Assembly (NCBI RefSeq): GCF_005144585.1
Contig: NZ_SSMQ01000040.1
Span: 48,885-112,884 of the forward strand
DNA length: 64,000 nucleotides
Reading direction: 5' to 3'
Source of the DNA: Polyangium fumosum
GTDB lineage: Bacteria; Myxococcota_A; Polyangia; Polyangiales; Polyangiaceae
Shown here: positions 42,834 to 52,772 of the stretch, piece by piece
Position numbering within the stretch: the first letter of the stretch is position 1
How the letters are laid out: each line of letters begins with the position of its first letter
The notes under the pieces: model-generated
Seen by the model: the letters and a program-made list of their open reading frames with translations, nothing else
What the model was told of the DNA's origin: nothing
Database searches by the model: none
Program-made: the position numbers and the translations under genes

Positions 42834-44828
42834 CTATTCGGGATCGCAGGCGCCGTCGCAGGTGTTCTGGATCTGTCCGTCAGGCTGGAAGAACAGGTCG
42901 AGCTGGTCCTTGACCTTCACGTTGCGCCGCACGCCCTCGTGCACGTCGTTCTTCTCGGCCTCCGTGGGCAATCTGCATTCGAGCCCGGGCTCGGTCGCGA
43001 GCTTGAAGTCGATGACGACGAGCGCGTCGTCGGCGGGCGACGTCGTGCTCTCGAGGCCCCAGATCGGCCGCGGCGCGGGGTCGAGCAGGGGAATGCCCGT
43101 CGCGCGCGCGACGAGGTGGCTCGCGAGGTTGTTCACCGAGTGATCCCCGATCCCGATCTGCATGAGGACGTGCCGGTTCGGTGGGCTGTTCGGGTAGGTG
43201 TCCTTGAGCAGGTGCGGCGCGTAGGTCATGGGGTCGACGCGGTCCCAGGTGCCCTGGCTCAGGGCCATCAGCTTCATGAGGGTCAGCGGGTTTTGAAGCT
43301 GGCCCTGGAGCACGCCATAGAGCTGCTGATAACTCGCCGAGCGCGACATCATGAGCGAGTACGGGCCGCCGCCGACGCCGAGCGCCGCGCGATCGAGGAT
43401 CGGGTTCACGGCGAGCATGGTGACGCCGAAGATCGAGCCCTGGCTGATCCCGTAATAGAAGAGCTTGTTCGTGTCGTAGAGGGGCTTGTCGAATCGCTGG
43501 AGCTCGGGCAGCGCGGCGATCGGGCCCTTCAGGGCGTAGCTCAGGGCGATGTAATTGATGATGCCCTGGTGGATGCGGTCGATGAAGCTGAAGACGGTGC
43601 CGGGGTCGCCGAAGGCCTTTTGCAGCACGATCTCGATGTCCGGCTCGGCCATGCCCCAGAGGTCGACGGCGGCGGCGATGTACTTGCGCTCGTTCTCGTA
43701 GCCGCGCATGAAGCCGTAATTGATCTCCTCGGCGAGCCCAAAGAAGCCGTGCCCGTACTGGAGAATACGCGCCGGCTCGAAGTTCGCGTCCGCGGGCATC
43801 AGGCTATGCGGGACCTGGAGGATGAAGGGGACGTCCGCGTCGCCGTTCTGCGCCGGCTTGCCGCTCGCGTCCCTATGGATCAGCGCGCCCGGCTCGACGC
43901 TCTCCATGTAGAGCGGCACCTTGATCGTGCCCTCGATCCGGAGCCAGATGTTTTCGTTTTCGGCGGGCGTGGTCTCCGTGACCTTGACATTGCCCACGGC
44001 CGGCGGATTCGCTTCGAGCTTGGCGAGGAGGTCGTCCCGCATCGTGAGGAGGTCACGCGTGTTGACCTCCTCGCTGCTCGTCGTGAAATCCCAGGCGAGC
44101 TGGAGCGTCTCGCGCGCGACGCCATGGGCCACGAGCGCCGGGAAGATGTCTTTTTCGTAGCGGCTCGCGATGGGGCCGAGGACCGGATCGGCGGACGTCT
44201 GTTTGTCGCGGATTCGCTTGAATCCCTCGGGCGGCGCGAGCAGCGGGCCGGCAGCCGCCTCCGATTCCGGCGCGAGCCCCTGGAGCGCGACGATGTACCG
44301 CTTGCCATTGTCGAGCCGCACGAAGGGGCGGAGGAGGAAGGCCCGCTCCGAGGGTTCGAGCGTGTTCTTGTCGACCTCGGCCCAGACGGGCACGGGTTTG
44401 CCCGTCGTCGCGTCGAGCAGGATCACCTTGCTCTCGGGCGAGAGGCTCTTCTCGGGCTCGTCCGTGTGGAAGACGACGCCCTCGGTGCTCACGCCCTCCT
44501 TGAAGTGCACGAGGATCGGCTGGTGATGCGAAAACCCGTCGATCGGGTGCGCCTTCGTGAAATCGAAGGGCGTTTCGTTCTTGTCCTTCATCTGCGCGGC
44601 CTCGGGGATCACGACCCGCTTGCCGCTCGGCATGGATGCGTCGTCCTGGAGATAGAAATCGGACGGATAAGGCAGAAGGCAGTCGTTTTCGAATGCGATG
44701 GGGTTGCACCCCTCGGGGACGGCGAGCGGCGGGGGCCCCGCGGGCGTCACCGCGTCGTCTGAGCATCCGAGCGCGGCGAGGCCGGCAAACGTCATGAGGC
44801 AAGCGACAAGAGTCCGAGACGGTAGCAT
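42834..44828 (-). CDS. Exported alpha/beta-hydrolase-like lipoprotein
   Basis: A 664-aa lipoprotein (lipobox LGC; ATG 44828 follows GGAGGAGC). It starts with a beta-rich domain (CNPIAFENDCLLPYPSDFY, HPIDGFSHHQPILVHF) and has a central YYGISQGS segment that looks like a nucleophile elbow (G-x-S-x-G), then LMQIGIGDHSVNNLASH, which could carry the Asp/His partners. That pattern suggests a secreted esterase or peptidase of the alpha/beta-hydrolase fold. The family is one seen in myxobacteria as 'hypothetical'. Substrate unknown. Confidence 0.7.
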   Translation of the reverse strand: MLPSRTLVACLMTFAGLAALGCSDDAVTPAGPPPLAVPEGCNPIAFENDCLLPYPSDFYLQDDASMPSGKRVVIPEAAQMKDKNETPFDFTKAHPIDGFSHHQPILVHFKEGVSTEGVVFHTDEPEKSLSPESKVILLDATTGKPVPVWAEVDKNTLEPSERAFLLRPFVRLDNGKRYIVALQGLAPESEAAAGPLLAPPEGFKRIRDKQTSADPVLGPIASRYEKDIFPALVAHGVARETLQLAWDFTTSSEEVNTRDLLTMRDDLLAKLEANPPAVGNVKVTETTPAENENIWLRIEGTIKVPLYMESVEPGALIHRDASGKPAQNGDADVPFILQVPHSLMPADANFEPARILQYGHGFFGLAEEINYGFMRGYENERKYIAAAVDLWGMAEPDIEIVLQKAFGDPGTVFSFIDRIHQGIINYIALSYALKGPIAALPELQRFDKPLYDTNKLFYYGISQGSIFGVTMLAVNPILDRAALGVGGGPYSLMMSRSASYQQLYGVLQGQLQNPLTLMKLMALSQGTWDRVDPMTYAPHLLKDTYPNSPPNRHVLMQIGIGDHSVNNLASHLVARATGIPLLDPAPRPIWGLESTTSPADDALVVIDFKLATEPGLECRLPTEAEKNDVHEGVRRNVKVKDQLDLFFQPDGQIQNTCDGACDPE

Positions 44829-44879
44829 GGCAAGCTCCTCCGGCCGCGAGACTATCACGCCGGACGGAGGAGCGGAGCG

Positions 44880-46214
44880 TCAGCTTTTGCGGACGCGATG
44901 GCACTTCTCGTAGAGGCCCGGGAAGACGCCATGGGGGTCGAGCCGACGCTTCGCAGCCTCGTAACGCTCGCGATCGTAGATCTCCCAGAAGCGATTTTCG
45001 CTGTAATGATTGCGCGAGATCAGCGTCTTCACGCCGCCGAGCTCGTAGGTCTTCTGCTCCAGCACCTCGGAGCCGTCGACGAGCGGGTCGTCATTGGGCT
45101 TGCCATAGACCGCGCAGTCGATCCAGAGCTCGTCCCTGTGCTTCGCGTGGGATTCGCGGATCCACGGATAGGGGCGCGGCATGCGGTAGGGGACGACCCA
45201 GAGCGGCCAGAAGTCGAAATCACGCGCGTACCACTCGTAAAACGCGGAGAAGTTGCGCTGCGGCACGAAGACGTCGCAGACGACGTCGGGCCGTTGTTTC
45301 ATGCCGAGCACGCGATCGAGGCGCTTCGACCATCGAATGAGGTTGCGCGAGCCGAGCACGTGGCGGCCGACGAGCCAGCGCACGGGCCGCGTTTCGAGCC
45401 CCGGAACGGTGCGGCTGAGCCAGTGGCATTCGGCGTCGTAGCGGAAGAAATAGTCGGGCGTCGTGAGATAATCCTCCGTGCGCCCGAGGGTGCTCTTGTA
45501 ATAGACGTCGAGCCAGCGATAGTTCGACGTGAACGGCGCCTCGTCCACGAACGCGCCGAGGCAAAGCACGAACGAGCGCGGGCCGTGCACGATGCCGTCG
45601 ATGAACTCGAAATCGCCCACGCGGCAGCGCTCCGCCATGGCCGCATGGAAGGCGTCGAAGCCGTCGAAGTGGCGGTATTGCATCCGGACGAAGCGCTTCG
45701 CCTGGACGAGCTTGAACGTGATGCGCGAGAGGACGCCGAGCGTGCCGTACGAGCCGTGGATCATGTCGAAGAGGAGCGGATCCTTCTCGGCCGAGCAGGT
45801 GACGATCTCGCCGTCGCCGGAGATGACCTCGTATTCGAGGCAGCCGTCGTGGAAGCCGCCATATCGGTACGAGCTCGATTCGATGGAGCAGCCCGCGACC
45901 GCGCCGCCGAGCGAGATGTCTTCGAGCTCGGGGACGACGGCAGGCACGAGGCCATGTTCGAGCGTGCGCGGGACGAGCTCGGCGAACGTGACGCCGGGCT
46001 CGGCGACGCAGATGCGGCGCTCCGGATCGATGGCGAGGACACGCCGGAACCGGGAGGCGTCGATCGCCGCGGCGTGCTCGCGGGGATCGCCCGGGACGGG
46101 GACGAAATGGGAGACGCCGCCCTTGTCGATACGGACGGGCCCGCCCCGGCCGGCCTGAACACGAATGGTGGTCGCGACGCGAGTGACCTCGCGCTCGTGG
46201 GAAGAGAGATCCAT
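44880..46214 (-). CDS. FAD-binding (PCMH) oxidoreductase, DHCR24-like
   Basis: A 444-aa protein starting MDLSSHEREV (ATG 46214). The FAD-binding PCMH domain has RRVLAIDPERRICVAEPGVTFAEL, LEDISLGGAVAGCSIESSSYRYG and GSYGTLGVLSRITFKL. The C-terminal half (VFVPQRNFSAFYEW, NRFWEIYDRERYEAAKRRLDP) fits delta-24 sterol reductase / alditol oxidase-like enzymes. It may act on a sterol or lipid, which is plausible since some myxobacteria make sterols; this is inference. Part of the upstream open frame is antisense to Hsp33. Confidence 0.85.
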   Translation of the reverse strand: MDLSSHEREVTRVATTIRVQAGRGGPVRIDKGGVSHFVPVPGDPREHAAAIDASRFRRVLAIDPERRICVAEPGVTFAELVPRTLEHGLVPAVVPELEDISLGGAVAGCSIESSSYRYGGFHDGCLEYEVISGDGEIVTCSAEKDPLLFDMIHGSYGTLGVLSRITFKLVQAKRFVRMQYRHFDGFDAFHAAMAERCRVGDFEFIDGIVHGPRSFVLCLGAFVDEAPFTSNYRWLDVYYKSTLGRTEDYLTTPDYFFRYDAECHWLSRTVPGLETRPVRWLVGRHVLGSRNLIRWSKRLDRVLGMKQRPDVVCDVFVPQRNFSAFYEWYARDFDFWPLWVVPYRMPRPYPWIRESHAKHRDELWIDCAVYGKPNDDPLVDGSEVLEQKTYELGGVKTLISRNHYSENRFWEIYDRERYEAAKRRLDPHGVFPGLYEKCHRVRKS

Positions 46215-46333
46215 TGGTTGCCCCCCGTGCCCGGGAGAGGTGGCATCCGAAGAAAGGTGGGTCAAGCCGGCGAAACGCGAATGCGCGGCGTCGTGCAGGC
46301 CGGAAGGGGAGCGGCCGGGACGTGCGGGGGGAT

Positions 46334-47221
46334 TCAGCTCGCCATGAGGAGCGCCTGGAGCTGCGAAGGCTGAATGCCGTATTCTTTTCGGCAATAATCG
46401 CAGGTGATCTCCAGGGGCTTGTTGTCGCGGAGCAGGTCCTCGATGTCCGAGCGCGGGAGCGTGGCCAGGCTGGAGAGGACGCGGAGCTCGCTGCAATGGC
46501 ACGCATACCGGAGGTCCGACTCCGCGAGCAGCGTGTACGGCATGCCATAGAGGAGATCCTCGATCAGCGCGTTCGGCGTGAGGTCCCCTTTGCGGAGCAA
46601 GTCGTCGAGCTTCGGGAAGTCTTCGAGCCTTTGGGTCATGATCATGAGCGGCCCGCGCTCGACCTCCGGCAAGAGCTCGACGATGTAGCCGCCCGCGGCG
46701 ACGACCTCGTCCCCTTCGAGCAGCGTGGCCACGGCGATCGTGGAGACGATCTGCTCGGAGTGCTGCATGTACGACATGAGCGCGCCCGAGATCCCGCCAT
46801 CCTGCGCCTCGAACGAGACCTCCACGATGCCCTGGTGGAGCGAGCCGTTCGGCAGCGTCCGCATCATCTTGAGCAGCGCGCCCTTGCCACCCGCCATGTC
46901 CTCGCCCGTCGTCCCGCTGAAGCCGACGAGGCCGCGGTTCGTGCCGTCCGGGTGCGCGTCGGCCACGATGCTGCCCTTGCCGCTCGCGCCCTTCAAGATG
47001 CCCTGGACACGTAGGTTCGGGCTCATCGCCTCGCGGATCAGGAGCGCGCCCGTGACGAGCTCGCCGAAGCGTCCCGCCACCGTGCCCTTCGCGTTCTGCG
47101 AGGCGATCGCGCCGCGCACGGTCTCGGTGGTCAGCGCCGTGATGACCCGGAACGCGCCGTCGTTCGTCATCGCGCGGATGACTTTGTCGGCTTGCTTGTT
47201 CGTGACGTTTCGCTCGCTCAT
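46334..47221 (-). CDS. hslO: Redox-regulated chaperone Hsp33
   Basis: A 295-aa protein with the Hsp33 N-terminal domain and the C-terminal zinc switch CHC (about 239) and CDYC (about 273). The four Cys bind Zn2+ when reduced and form disulfides on oxidation, activating the holdase. ATG 47221 overlaps the stop of the M3 peptidase gene by one nucleotide (TGATG), so the two are co-translated. Length is normal for the family. Confidence 0.95.
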   Translation of the reverse strand: MSERNVTNKQADKVIRAMTNDGAFRVITALTTETVRGAIASQNAKGTVAGRFGELVTGALLIREAMSPNLRVQGILKGASGKGSIVADAHPDGTNRGLVGFSGTTGEDMAGGKGALLKMMRTLPNGSLHQGIVEVSFEAQDGGISGALMSYMQHSEQIVSTIAVATLLEGDEVVAAGGYIVELLPEVERGPLMIMTQRLEDFPKLDDLLRKGDLTPNALIEDLLYGMPYTLLAESDLRYACHCSELRVLSSLATLPRSDIEDLLRDNKPLEITCDYCRKEYGIQPSQLQALLMAS

Positions 47222-49287
47222 CAAACGGCCACCGCCGTCCCGGACGCGATGAGGCCGTCGCGTTCGAGCAGCGCCTCCAGGGTTGGTTCGCGCCCCATGA
47301 AGCGCCGGTAGAGGACCATGGGATCTTCGCTGTCACCTCGCGCAAGGATCTCCGAGCGGAAGGCCTCGCCGACCTCGCGGCTGAAGAGCCCCTCGCGCTT
47401 GAACCGTGAGAAGGCGTCGGCGTCGAGCACCTCGGCCCACTTGTACGAGTAATACCCCGCGGCATACCCGACGGGGCTGGAGAAGAGGTGCGAGAACGAG
47501 GCGAGCATCGCGTGGTCGCCGGGCAGCGGGGCGGGCGAGTGGCGTGAGAGGATCTCGCGGCCATACGCCGTGGGATCGCCGTCTCGCGCCGGATCCCAGT
47601 CCACGTGCAGCGCGAGATCGACCTCGGCGAAGCCGAGCTGCCGCATCATCGCGTTCGCCGTGCGGAACGTGCGCGCGGCCCGCATGCGCTCGAGCAGCGG
47701 CGCCGGGATCGGCTCGTTCGTCTCGTGGTGCCGCGCGAAGAGGTCGAGCGCCTCTTTCTCCCAGCACCAGTTCTCCATGATCTGCGAGGGCAGCTCGACG
47801 AAGTCCCACGCCACGTTCGTGCCGGCGAGCGTGCGCACCTCCACGCAGCTCGACGCGTGGTGCATGAGGTGGCCGAACTCGTGGAAGAGCGTCTCGACCT
47901 CGCGGTGGTTGAGCAGCGCGGGGCGGTCGCCGATGGGCGGCGTGAGGTTGCCCGCGAGCACTTCGAGGTGCGACGCGGCGACCTTGGGCGACCCCACGCC
48001 CGTCACGAGCCCCTGCATCCAGGCGCCGTCGCGCTTCGACTCGCGTGGCCAGAGGTCGACGTAAAACACCGCGCTCGCGTGCCCGTTCGGCTCCACGATG
48101 CGGTACGTCGAGACGGTCTCGTGCCAGGCCTTCGTCTCGGGTGAAGGCTCGATGCGCACGCCGTAGAGCGCCGAGGCGATCGCGAAGACTCCATCGAGCG
48201 CCTTCTCCGCGGAGAAATAAGGGCGGAGCGACTCCTCGTCGAAATCGTAACGCGCGTGGCGGAGCTTCTCGGCGTAATACGCGACGTCCCACGGCTCGAT
48301 CGCGGGCGCGTCCGGGCCCTCGATCTCCTTGCGGTACGCCTGGAGCTCGGCGTTCTCCCGATCGAAGTGCGTCTGCGTCTTGTCGCGGAGCGTCTGCACG
48401 AACGTGCGCGCGGCGTGCCCCGACTTGGCCATGCGATCTTCGAGCACGAGGTCGGCGAAGCTCTCGAAGCCGAGCAGGCGCGCCTTCTCGCGCCGGAGCA
48501 CGAGGATCCGCTGCAAGAGCGGGCGGTTGTCCCAGGGCCCCTCGGTCGCGCGCGTGGCGTACGCCTTGTACATGCGCTCGCGGATCGAGCGATCGTCGAG
48601 GTACGTCATCACGGGCAGGTAGCTCGGCGCCTGCATCGTGAAGCGATACCCGGAGAGGCCCTTCGCCTCCGCGCTCGCCTTCGCCGCGAGCACCGCGCCC
48701 TCGGGCAGGCCCGCGAGCCCGTCGCGCTCGCCGATCACGAGCTCGAACGCGTTCGTCGCGTCGAGCACGTTCTGCCCGTAACGGAGCGTGATCTGCGCGA
48801 GCTCGACGTCGATCTCCGCGAGGCGCTTCTTTCCCTCCGGATCGAGGTCGGCGCCGCTGCGCTTGAAATCGGCGATCGTCTTTTCGAGGAGCCGCTTGCG
48901 GGTCCCCGTGAGCGCCTTGGCCTCGTCCGTCGCGGCGTACGCCTTGAGCGCGTTCCATACGGGCTCGGAGAGCGCGATGCCGCTGAAGAACTCGCTGACC
49001 TCGGGCTGCACCGCGGAGTAGGCGGCGCGGAGCTCGGGCGTCGTGGCGACGGACTCGAGGTGACCGACGACGCCCATCACGAAATCGAGCTGCTCCGTCA
49101 CCCGTTCGAGCGCGGTGATGGTGTTCTCGAACGTGCGGGGCCCCGCGGCCGCCGCGAGGGCGTCGAGCCGCGCCTTCGCCTCGGCGAGCAGCTCTTTCAC
49201 GGCGGGCTGCACATGCTCGCCGCGGATGCGATCGAAAGGAATTTCGTAGCCGAGGCCGAGCAGCGGATTTTCGTGAGATTCGGGCAT
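47221..49287 (-). CDS. prlC: M3-family oligopeptidase (PrlC-type)
   Basis: A 688-aa zinc peptidase of the oligopeptidase A family. The metal motif HEFGH is at about residues 469-473, in LFHEFGHLMHHA, and the extra conserved Glu lies in the following WDFVELPSQIMENW segment. It starts MPESHENPLLG and has the family's early GYEIPFDRI. It degrades short peptides released by other proteases. It is co-transcribed with Hsp33, a fitting protein-quality pair. Confidence 0.95.
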   Translation of the reverse strand: MPESHENPLLGLGYEIPFDRIRGEHVQPAVKELLAEAKARLDALAAAAGPRTFENTITALERVTEQLDFVMGVVGHLESVATTPELRAAYSAVQPEVSEFFSGIALSEPVWNALKAYAATDEAKALTGTRKRLLEKTIADFKRSGADLDPEGKKRLAEIDVELAQITLRYGQNVLDATNAFELVIGERDGLAGLPEGAVLAAKASAEAKGLSGYRFTMQAPSYLPVMTYLDDRSIRERMYKAYATRATEGPWDNRPLLQRILVLRREKARLLGFESFADLVLEDRMAKSGHAARTFVQTLRDKTQTHFDRENAELQAYRKEIEGPDAPAIEPWDVAYYAEKLRHARYDFDEESLRPYFSAEKALDGVFAIASALYGVRIEPSPETKAWHETVSTYRIVEPNGHASAVFYVDLWPRESKRDGAWMQGLVTGVGSPKVAASHLEVLAGNLTPPIGDRPALLNHREVETLFHEFGHLMHHASSCVEVRTLAGTNVAWDFVELPSQIMENWCWEKEALDLFARHHETNEPIPAPLLERMRAARTFRTANAMMRQLGFAEVDLALHVDWDPARDGDPTAYGREILSRHSPAPLPGDHAMLASFSHLFSSPVGYAAGYYSYKWAEVLDADAFSRFKREGLFSREVGEAFRSEILARGDSEDPMVLYRRFMGREPTLEALLERDGLIASGTAVAV

Positions 49288-49553
49288 GGTCGGTGCTCTC
49301 GTGGGCGCGCGTCTCCCCAGGGGACGTCTTTGTCCTTGCTACGTACGATCGTCGCTCGGGTCGCGCAACGCTTGGCGCGCGACATCCGGACGAGTTCGGC
49401 GTGAACCCTCGTCCGTGAGCCGGGCGACGCGGCAGAGCGAGCCCTCGGAGGGCGAACGGATCGAAACTCCATCGCTTTCCGTGGTACCGGGCCTTCGGGT
49501 CCCGTGCTCGTTCGCCGGTTTCGAGGGCCGCACGATTCCGCTACGCTCGCGCC

Positions 49554-50099
49554 GTGAACGTCGCGCTCTTCCTGATCGGGATCGGCAAGATCCTCTTTGG
49601 CATCGTCGTCGGCGCCCTCGGCGTATGGCTCGGCTCGCGTGTGCTCGGGCGGGCCCTGCGCCTCGGCGAGATCGACGCGGAGCTCGGGAAGGGCAACACG
49701 GGCGTCGCCGTGATCTCGGCCGCGGGTCTGCTCTCGCTCGGGCTCCTCGCGCAGCACGCGGTGTCGGCGACGTTCGCCGCGATGGACCTCATGTACCGCG
49801 GCCAGAAGCTCGCGCCGGTGATGCTCGGCAGGTTCGTCTTTTACGGCCTCGCGCACGTCGCGTTCTCGCTCGCCGTGGGCGCGGCCGCGATCGCCGTGGG
49901 CACGTTCGTCTTCGTGCGCCTCACGCGGGGCGTGGATGAGCTCGCGGAGATCCGGAAGGGCAACGTCGCGCCCGCGCTCGTGCTCGGCGCGGTGATGGTG
50001 GTGACCGCGCTCGTGGCCGCGCCGGGGCTCGAGACCGCCCTCGACGGTCTCTTGCCGCTGCCCGAGCTCGCGCGCGACGAGGTGATGGCGCCGTCATGA
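49554..50099 (+). CDS. DUF350-type inner-membrane protein
   Basis: A 181-aa protein with GTG start at 49554. It has four hydrophobic helices in two similar halves; each half begins with a charged turn and GN (GKGNTGVAVISAAGL at about 45 and RKGNVAPALVLGA at about 136), the DUF350 hallmark. The function of DUF350 is unknown. It ends with an ATGA overlap at 50096-50099 with the next gene. The 265-nt non-coding stretch upstream faces the divergent M3 gene. Confidence 0.8.
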   Translation: MNVALFLIGIGKILFGIVVGALGVWLGSRVLGRALRLGEIDAELGKGNTGVAVISAAGLLSLGLLAQHAVSATFAAMDLMYRGQKLAPVMLGRFVFYGLAHVAFSLAVGAAAIAVGTFVFVRLTRGVDELAEIRKGNVAPALVLGAVMVVTALVAAPGLETALDGLLPLPELARDEVMAPS

Positions 50100-51016
50100 G
50101 CGGGCGAACGCTCCTCGCGCTCACCGCGACCTCGTGCGTGTTCGTCGCGGGCTGCTGCTGCTGCGCCTTCGACATCAACGATCTGCTCACGCCGAGCGGC
50201 GAGGAGGAGCCGTCCGCGACGACGCCGGGCGTCGATCTCGGCGTCGCGGTGTATCCCGAAGCGACGCCGGCGTCCGGCGCGACGAAGTATGCGTGGCGGG
50301 ATCGTCGCCTCGAACCACCCGTCTATCGCGCCGGCTACGCGCTCGCCGCGGACGAGCAACGCGACGTCGACGCCGCGCACCACGAGCTCGCGCAGCGCCT
50401 CAAATACCAGGACGCGGGCGACGGCGCGTTCAAGTGGGTGCCGCCGCCCGGCTGCGACGCGAGCATGCAGTGCATCTTCGAGTCGCTCGCGGAGCGCAGC
50501 AAACCCGACGTCGATCCGCTCGCCGCGCGCTTCAAGGCGCGCATCCAGGAGGCGAAGCTCGGCACGCTCGACGCGGTCGAGCTCATGACCTCGTTCGTCC
50601 AGGCGATCCCTTACGAGATCCCCAAGGATCGCCCCTTCGGCCTGCTGCCGCCGGCGCTCGTGGTCTCGGGGAAAAAAGGCGACTGCGATTCGAAGGCGCT
50701 GCTCTTGCACATGCTGCTCGACTCCATCGGCGTGGACAGCGTGCTCCTGAACTCGAATGCCCACCGGCACGCGATGCTCGGCGTCGCGGTGCCGGCGCAG
50801 GGCGAGAAGATTCGCTACCAGGGCCGCGAGTACGCGTTCGTCGAGACGACCGCGAAGAGCGCGCCCGTGGGATGGATCTCGAAGGAGATGTTGAAGCCGA
50901 ACGACTGGGTCGTCGTGCCCGTGCGGATCCGTTCGCCGGAGAAGGCGCCGAAGAACGACGCCACGACGGGCAAAGCTGCGGACGGGCCGAAGCCGAAGTC
51001 GACGAAGAAGCGTTGA
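50096..51016 (+). CDS. Transglutaminase-like lipoprotein
   Basis: A 306-aa lipoprotein with lipobox VAGC followed by three more Cys (CCCC). The C-terminal part has a transglutaminase-like core: KKGDCDSKALLLHMLLDS with the catalytic Cys, then AHRHAMLGVAV with His and YAFVETTAK with an acidic partner. Such enzymes act as periplasmic or surface peptidases or transferases in bacteria; substrate unknown. It is translationally coupled to the DUF350 gene. A Lys/Pro tail ends it. Confidence 0.8.
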   Translation: MSGRTLLALTATSCVFVAGCCCCAFDINDLLTPSGEEEPSATTPGVDLGVAVYPEATPASGATKYAWRDRRLEPPVYRAGYALAADEQRDVDAAHHELAQRLKYQDAGDGAFKWVPPPGCDASMQCIFESLAERSKPDVDPLAARFKARIQEAKLGTLDAVELMTSFVQAIPYEIPKDRPFGLLPPALVVSGKKGDCDSKALLLHMLLDSIGVDSVLLNSNAHRHAMLGVAVPAQGEKIRYQGREYAFVETTAKSAPVGWISKEMLKPNDWVVVPVRIRSPEKAPKNDATTGKAADGPKPKSTKKR

Positions 51017-51022
51017 GCGGAG

Positions 51023-52204
51023 CTACGAGCTGAGCGCGTCCGAGAGGGCGTGCACGGCGGCGATCATCCCTTCCGTGGGATTGTTCCCGTGCGTGCGGGC
51101 GCGCTGCTCGACGAGATCGAGGAGCGTCACGAGAACCGCCGAGGCCTGGGCCTCCTGGAGCGCTTGTTTCAACGCGCCGAGCTTCTTCCGCGTCTCGTCC
51201 GTCGCATCGAGCGCCGAGAGCGCAGCGAGCGTCGCGGCCGCGCGAGCTTCGTCCTTTTCTTTGATCGCGCTCTGCGTGACCTCGAGGAGCACGTGGCCGA
51301 ACGCGGCGAGCCGCGCTTCGGTGAGCTCCGGCGAGGCGCCGGCGGCTTGCGCAACGAACTCCTGGAGCTCCGCGAAAGCGCGCCGCTGGACGAGCGCCAG
51401 AAAGAGCGCGGCTCCGTTCGTCTCCCAGTCCGCTTTCGACACGAGCCGCTTTCCGATCCAGGCGACCACGGGCGAGGCCACGGGCCCCTGATGCAGCGAG
51501 GCGAGCGCGACGCTCATGAGCTGCGCGGCATCGACGCCTTGCGCGGCGAGCCAATCGAGCAGCATCGCGCGCTCGTCGCCGTTCGTCCCGGTCTTCACCT
51601 TTTCGAACGCATCGTCAACGGTGAGGCCCGCGAACGGATCGGCGAAGAGCGGATCGCCGTCGTCGTCGCCGAAGCCGAGATCGAGGTCGTCGCCGAGCGC
51701 GCCGCCGCCGAAGAGCGCGCCGTCCCCTTCTTTCGAGGCCGACGCGTCGGGCGCGCTGCCTTCGTCGAGGTCGAACATCGCGGCGAGATCGACGGGTTCG
51801 TCCGCGGGCGTGAAGACCACGACGGGCGCGGGCGCCCTTGTTTCCTTCCGCTCGATACGCGCCTGGAGCGCGGGCGGGACCTTTCCGCGGACGAGGTCGG
51901 CGAGCGCCTCCCATTCCTGATCCTCGAAGGAGAGCCCGGGGGCGTTCAGCACCTCGTGCTCGAACTCGGCGGGTTTGTCCGTACCGAGCTTCGCGAGCGC
52001 GGCGAGGATGGGCGTACGATCCGCGGACGAGGTGCGCGCGCGCCAGCGCAGGAGATCTGCGGAGGTGAGCTCGTGCGCGTGCTCGGCGAGGAAGGTGTGA
52101 TCGTCCGGCGCGAGCGCCGGCTGCCGGAGGACGTGCAAGAAGGCCACGGCGCGGGCGCTTCCCCGATGAGCGTGCACGAGAGCATCGATTTCGGCCTTTT
52201 TCAT
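51023..52204 (-). CDS. Acidic helical protein of unknown function
   Basis: A 393-aa cytoplasmic protein without signal or membrane segments. The start MKKAEIDAL (ATG 52204) follows GGTGGGGGCTC. N-terminal ~100 residues are helical with TPR-like spacing. An acidic Gly/Asp run (DDLDLGFGDDDGDPLFADPF, about 180-200) divides it from a second helical half. The frame above 52204 is not coding. I know no family. Converges with the transglutaminase-like gene (6 nt between stops). Confidence 0.72.
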   Translation of the reverse strand: MKKAEIDALVHAHRGSARAVAFLHVLRQPALAPDDHTFLAEHAHELTSADLLRWRARTSSADRTPILAALAKLGTDKPAEFEHEVLNAPGLSFEDQEWEALADLVRGKVPPALQARIERKETRAPAPVVVFTPADEPVDLAAMFDLDEGSAPDASASKEGDGALFGGGALGDDLDLGFGDDDGDPLFADPFAGLTVDDAFEKVKTGTNGDERAMLLDWLAAQGVDAAQLMSVALASLHQGPVASPVVAWIGKRLVSKADWETNGAALFLALVQRRAFAELQEFVAQAAGASPELTEARLAAFGHVLLEVTQSAIKEKDEARAAATLAALSALDATDETRKKLGALKQALQEAQASAVLVTLLDLVEQRARTHGNNPTEGMIAAVHALSDALSS

Positions 52205-52772
52205 GGGAGCCCCCACCTTACCAGGGTCGGGCCTTCCGGCGCGACCCTCGTATCGTGCTTCGTCCGGTGGGGCCTCGCGCCCCGGAATGACCCCCCGTGG
52301 CGGCGCGCCGACGCGGCGCCCGCGATTCATGACACGCACACGAATGCATGCCGCGCTGCGCGAAGGTTCAAGCCGTCTGGGCGTGCTCCGCCCGGGGCGA
52401 TAACGCGACGGTGAGCCTCGGGCCAAAAGAATTGCATTGGGTGAAATCGAGTTGACGAGACGGGCGGAGCGGGCTTCCATGACATCGATCGCGATTGTTC
52501 CCGCTCGGCGATCCGGCCCCGCGGCTCATGGGGAGCCCCGGGGCTGTATGTTTTTCAGGGCCGATCATTTCTGTTCTGCGCCCTGATCCGCGCGGCGGCG
52601 AGCGCCCGGCCGCGCATCACCTCGGCCCTCGATGCAGGCCTTGGATCCGGGCCTCGGCGTGGATGCGTGCCACCCTGAGCCGTTCTCCGACATCCCTGCC
52701 GCGCTCTCGTCGCGAGCGCCATGGAATCGCGGAGAACAGGCTGCGGCATGCCGATTGCTTTGACGTCCTAGC
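52205..52772. other. 568-nt intergenic region before the serpin gene
   Basis: No gene-like frame is seen on either strand. Its composition is less GC-skewed in places (AAAAGAATTGCATTGGG at about 52425). Near the serpin start, GG-N10-GC with CA and TT next to it (52745-52758) resembles a sigma-54 site, but the spacing to the ATG leaves no leader. No repeats or tRNA-like folds are evident. Confidence 0.6.
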
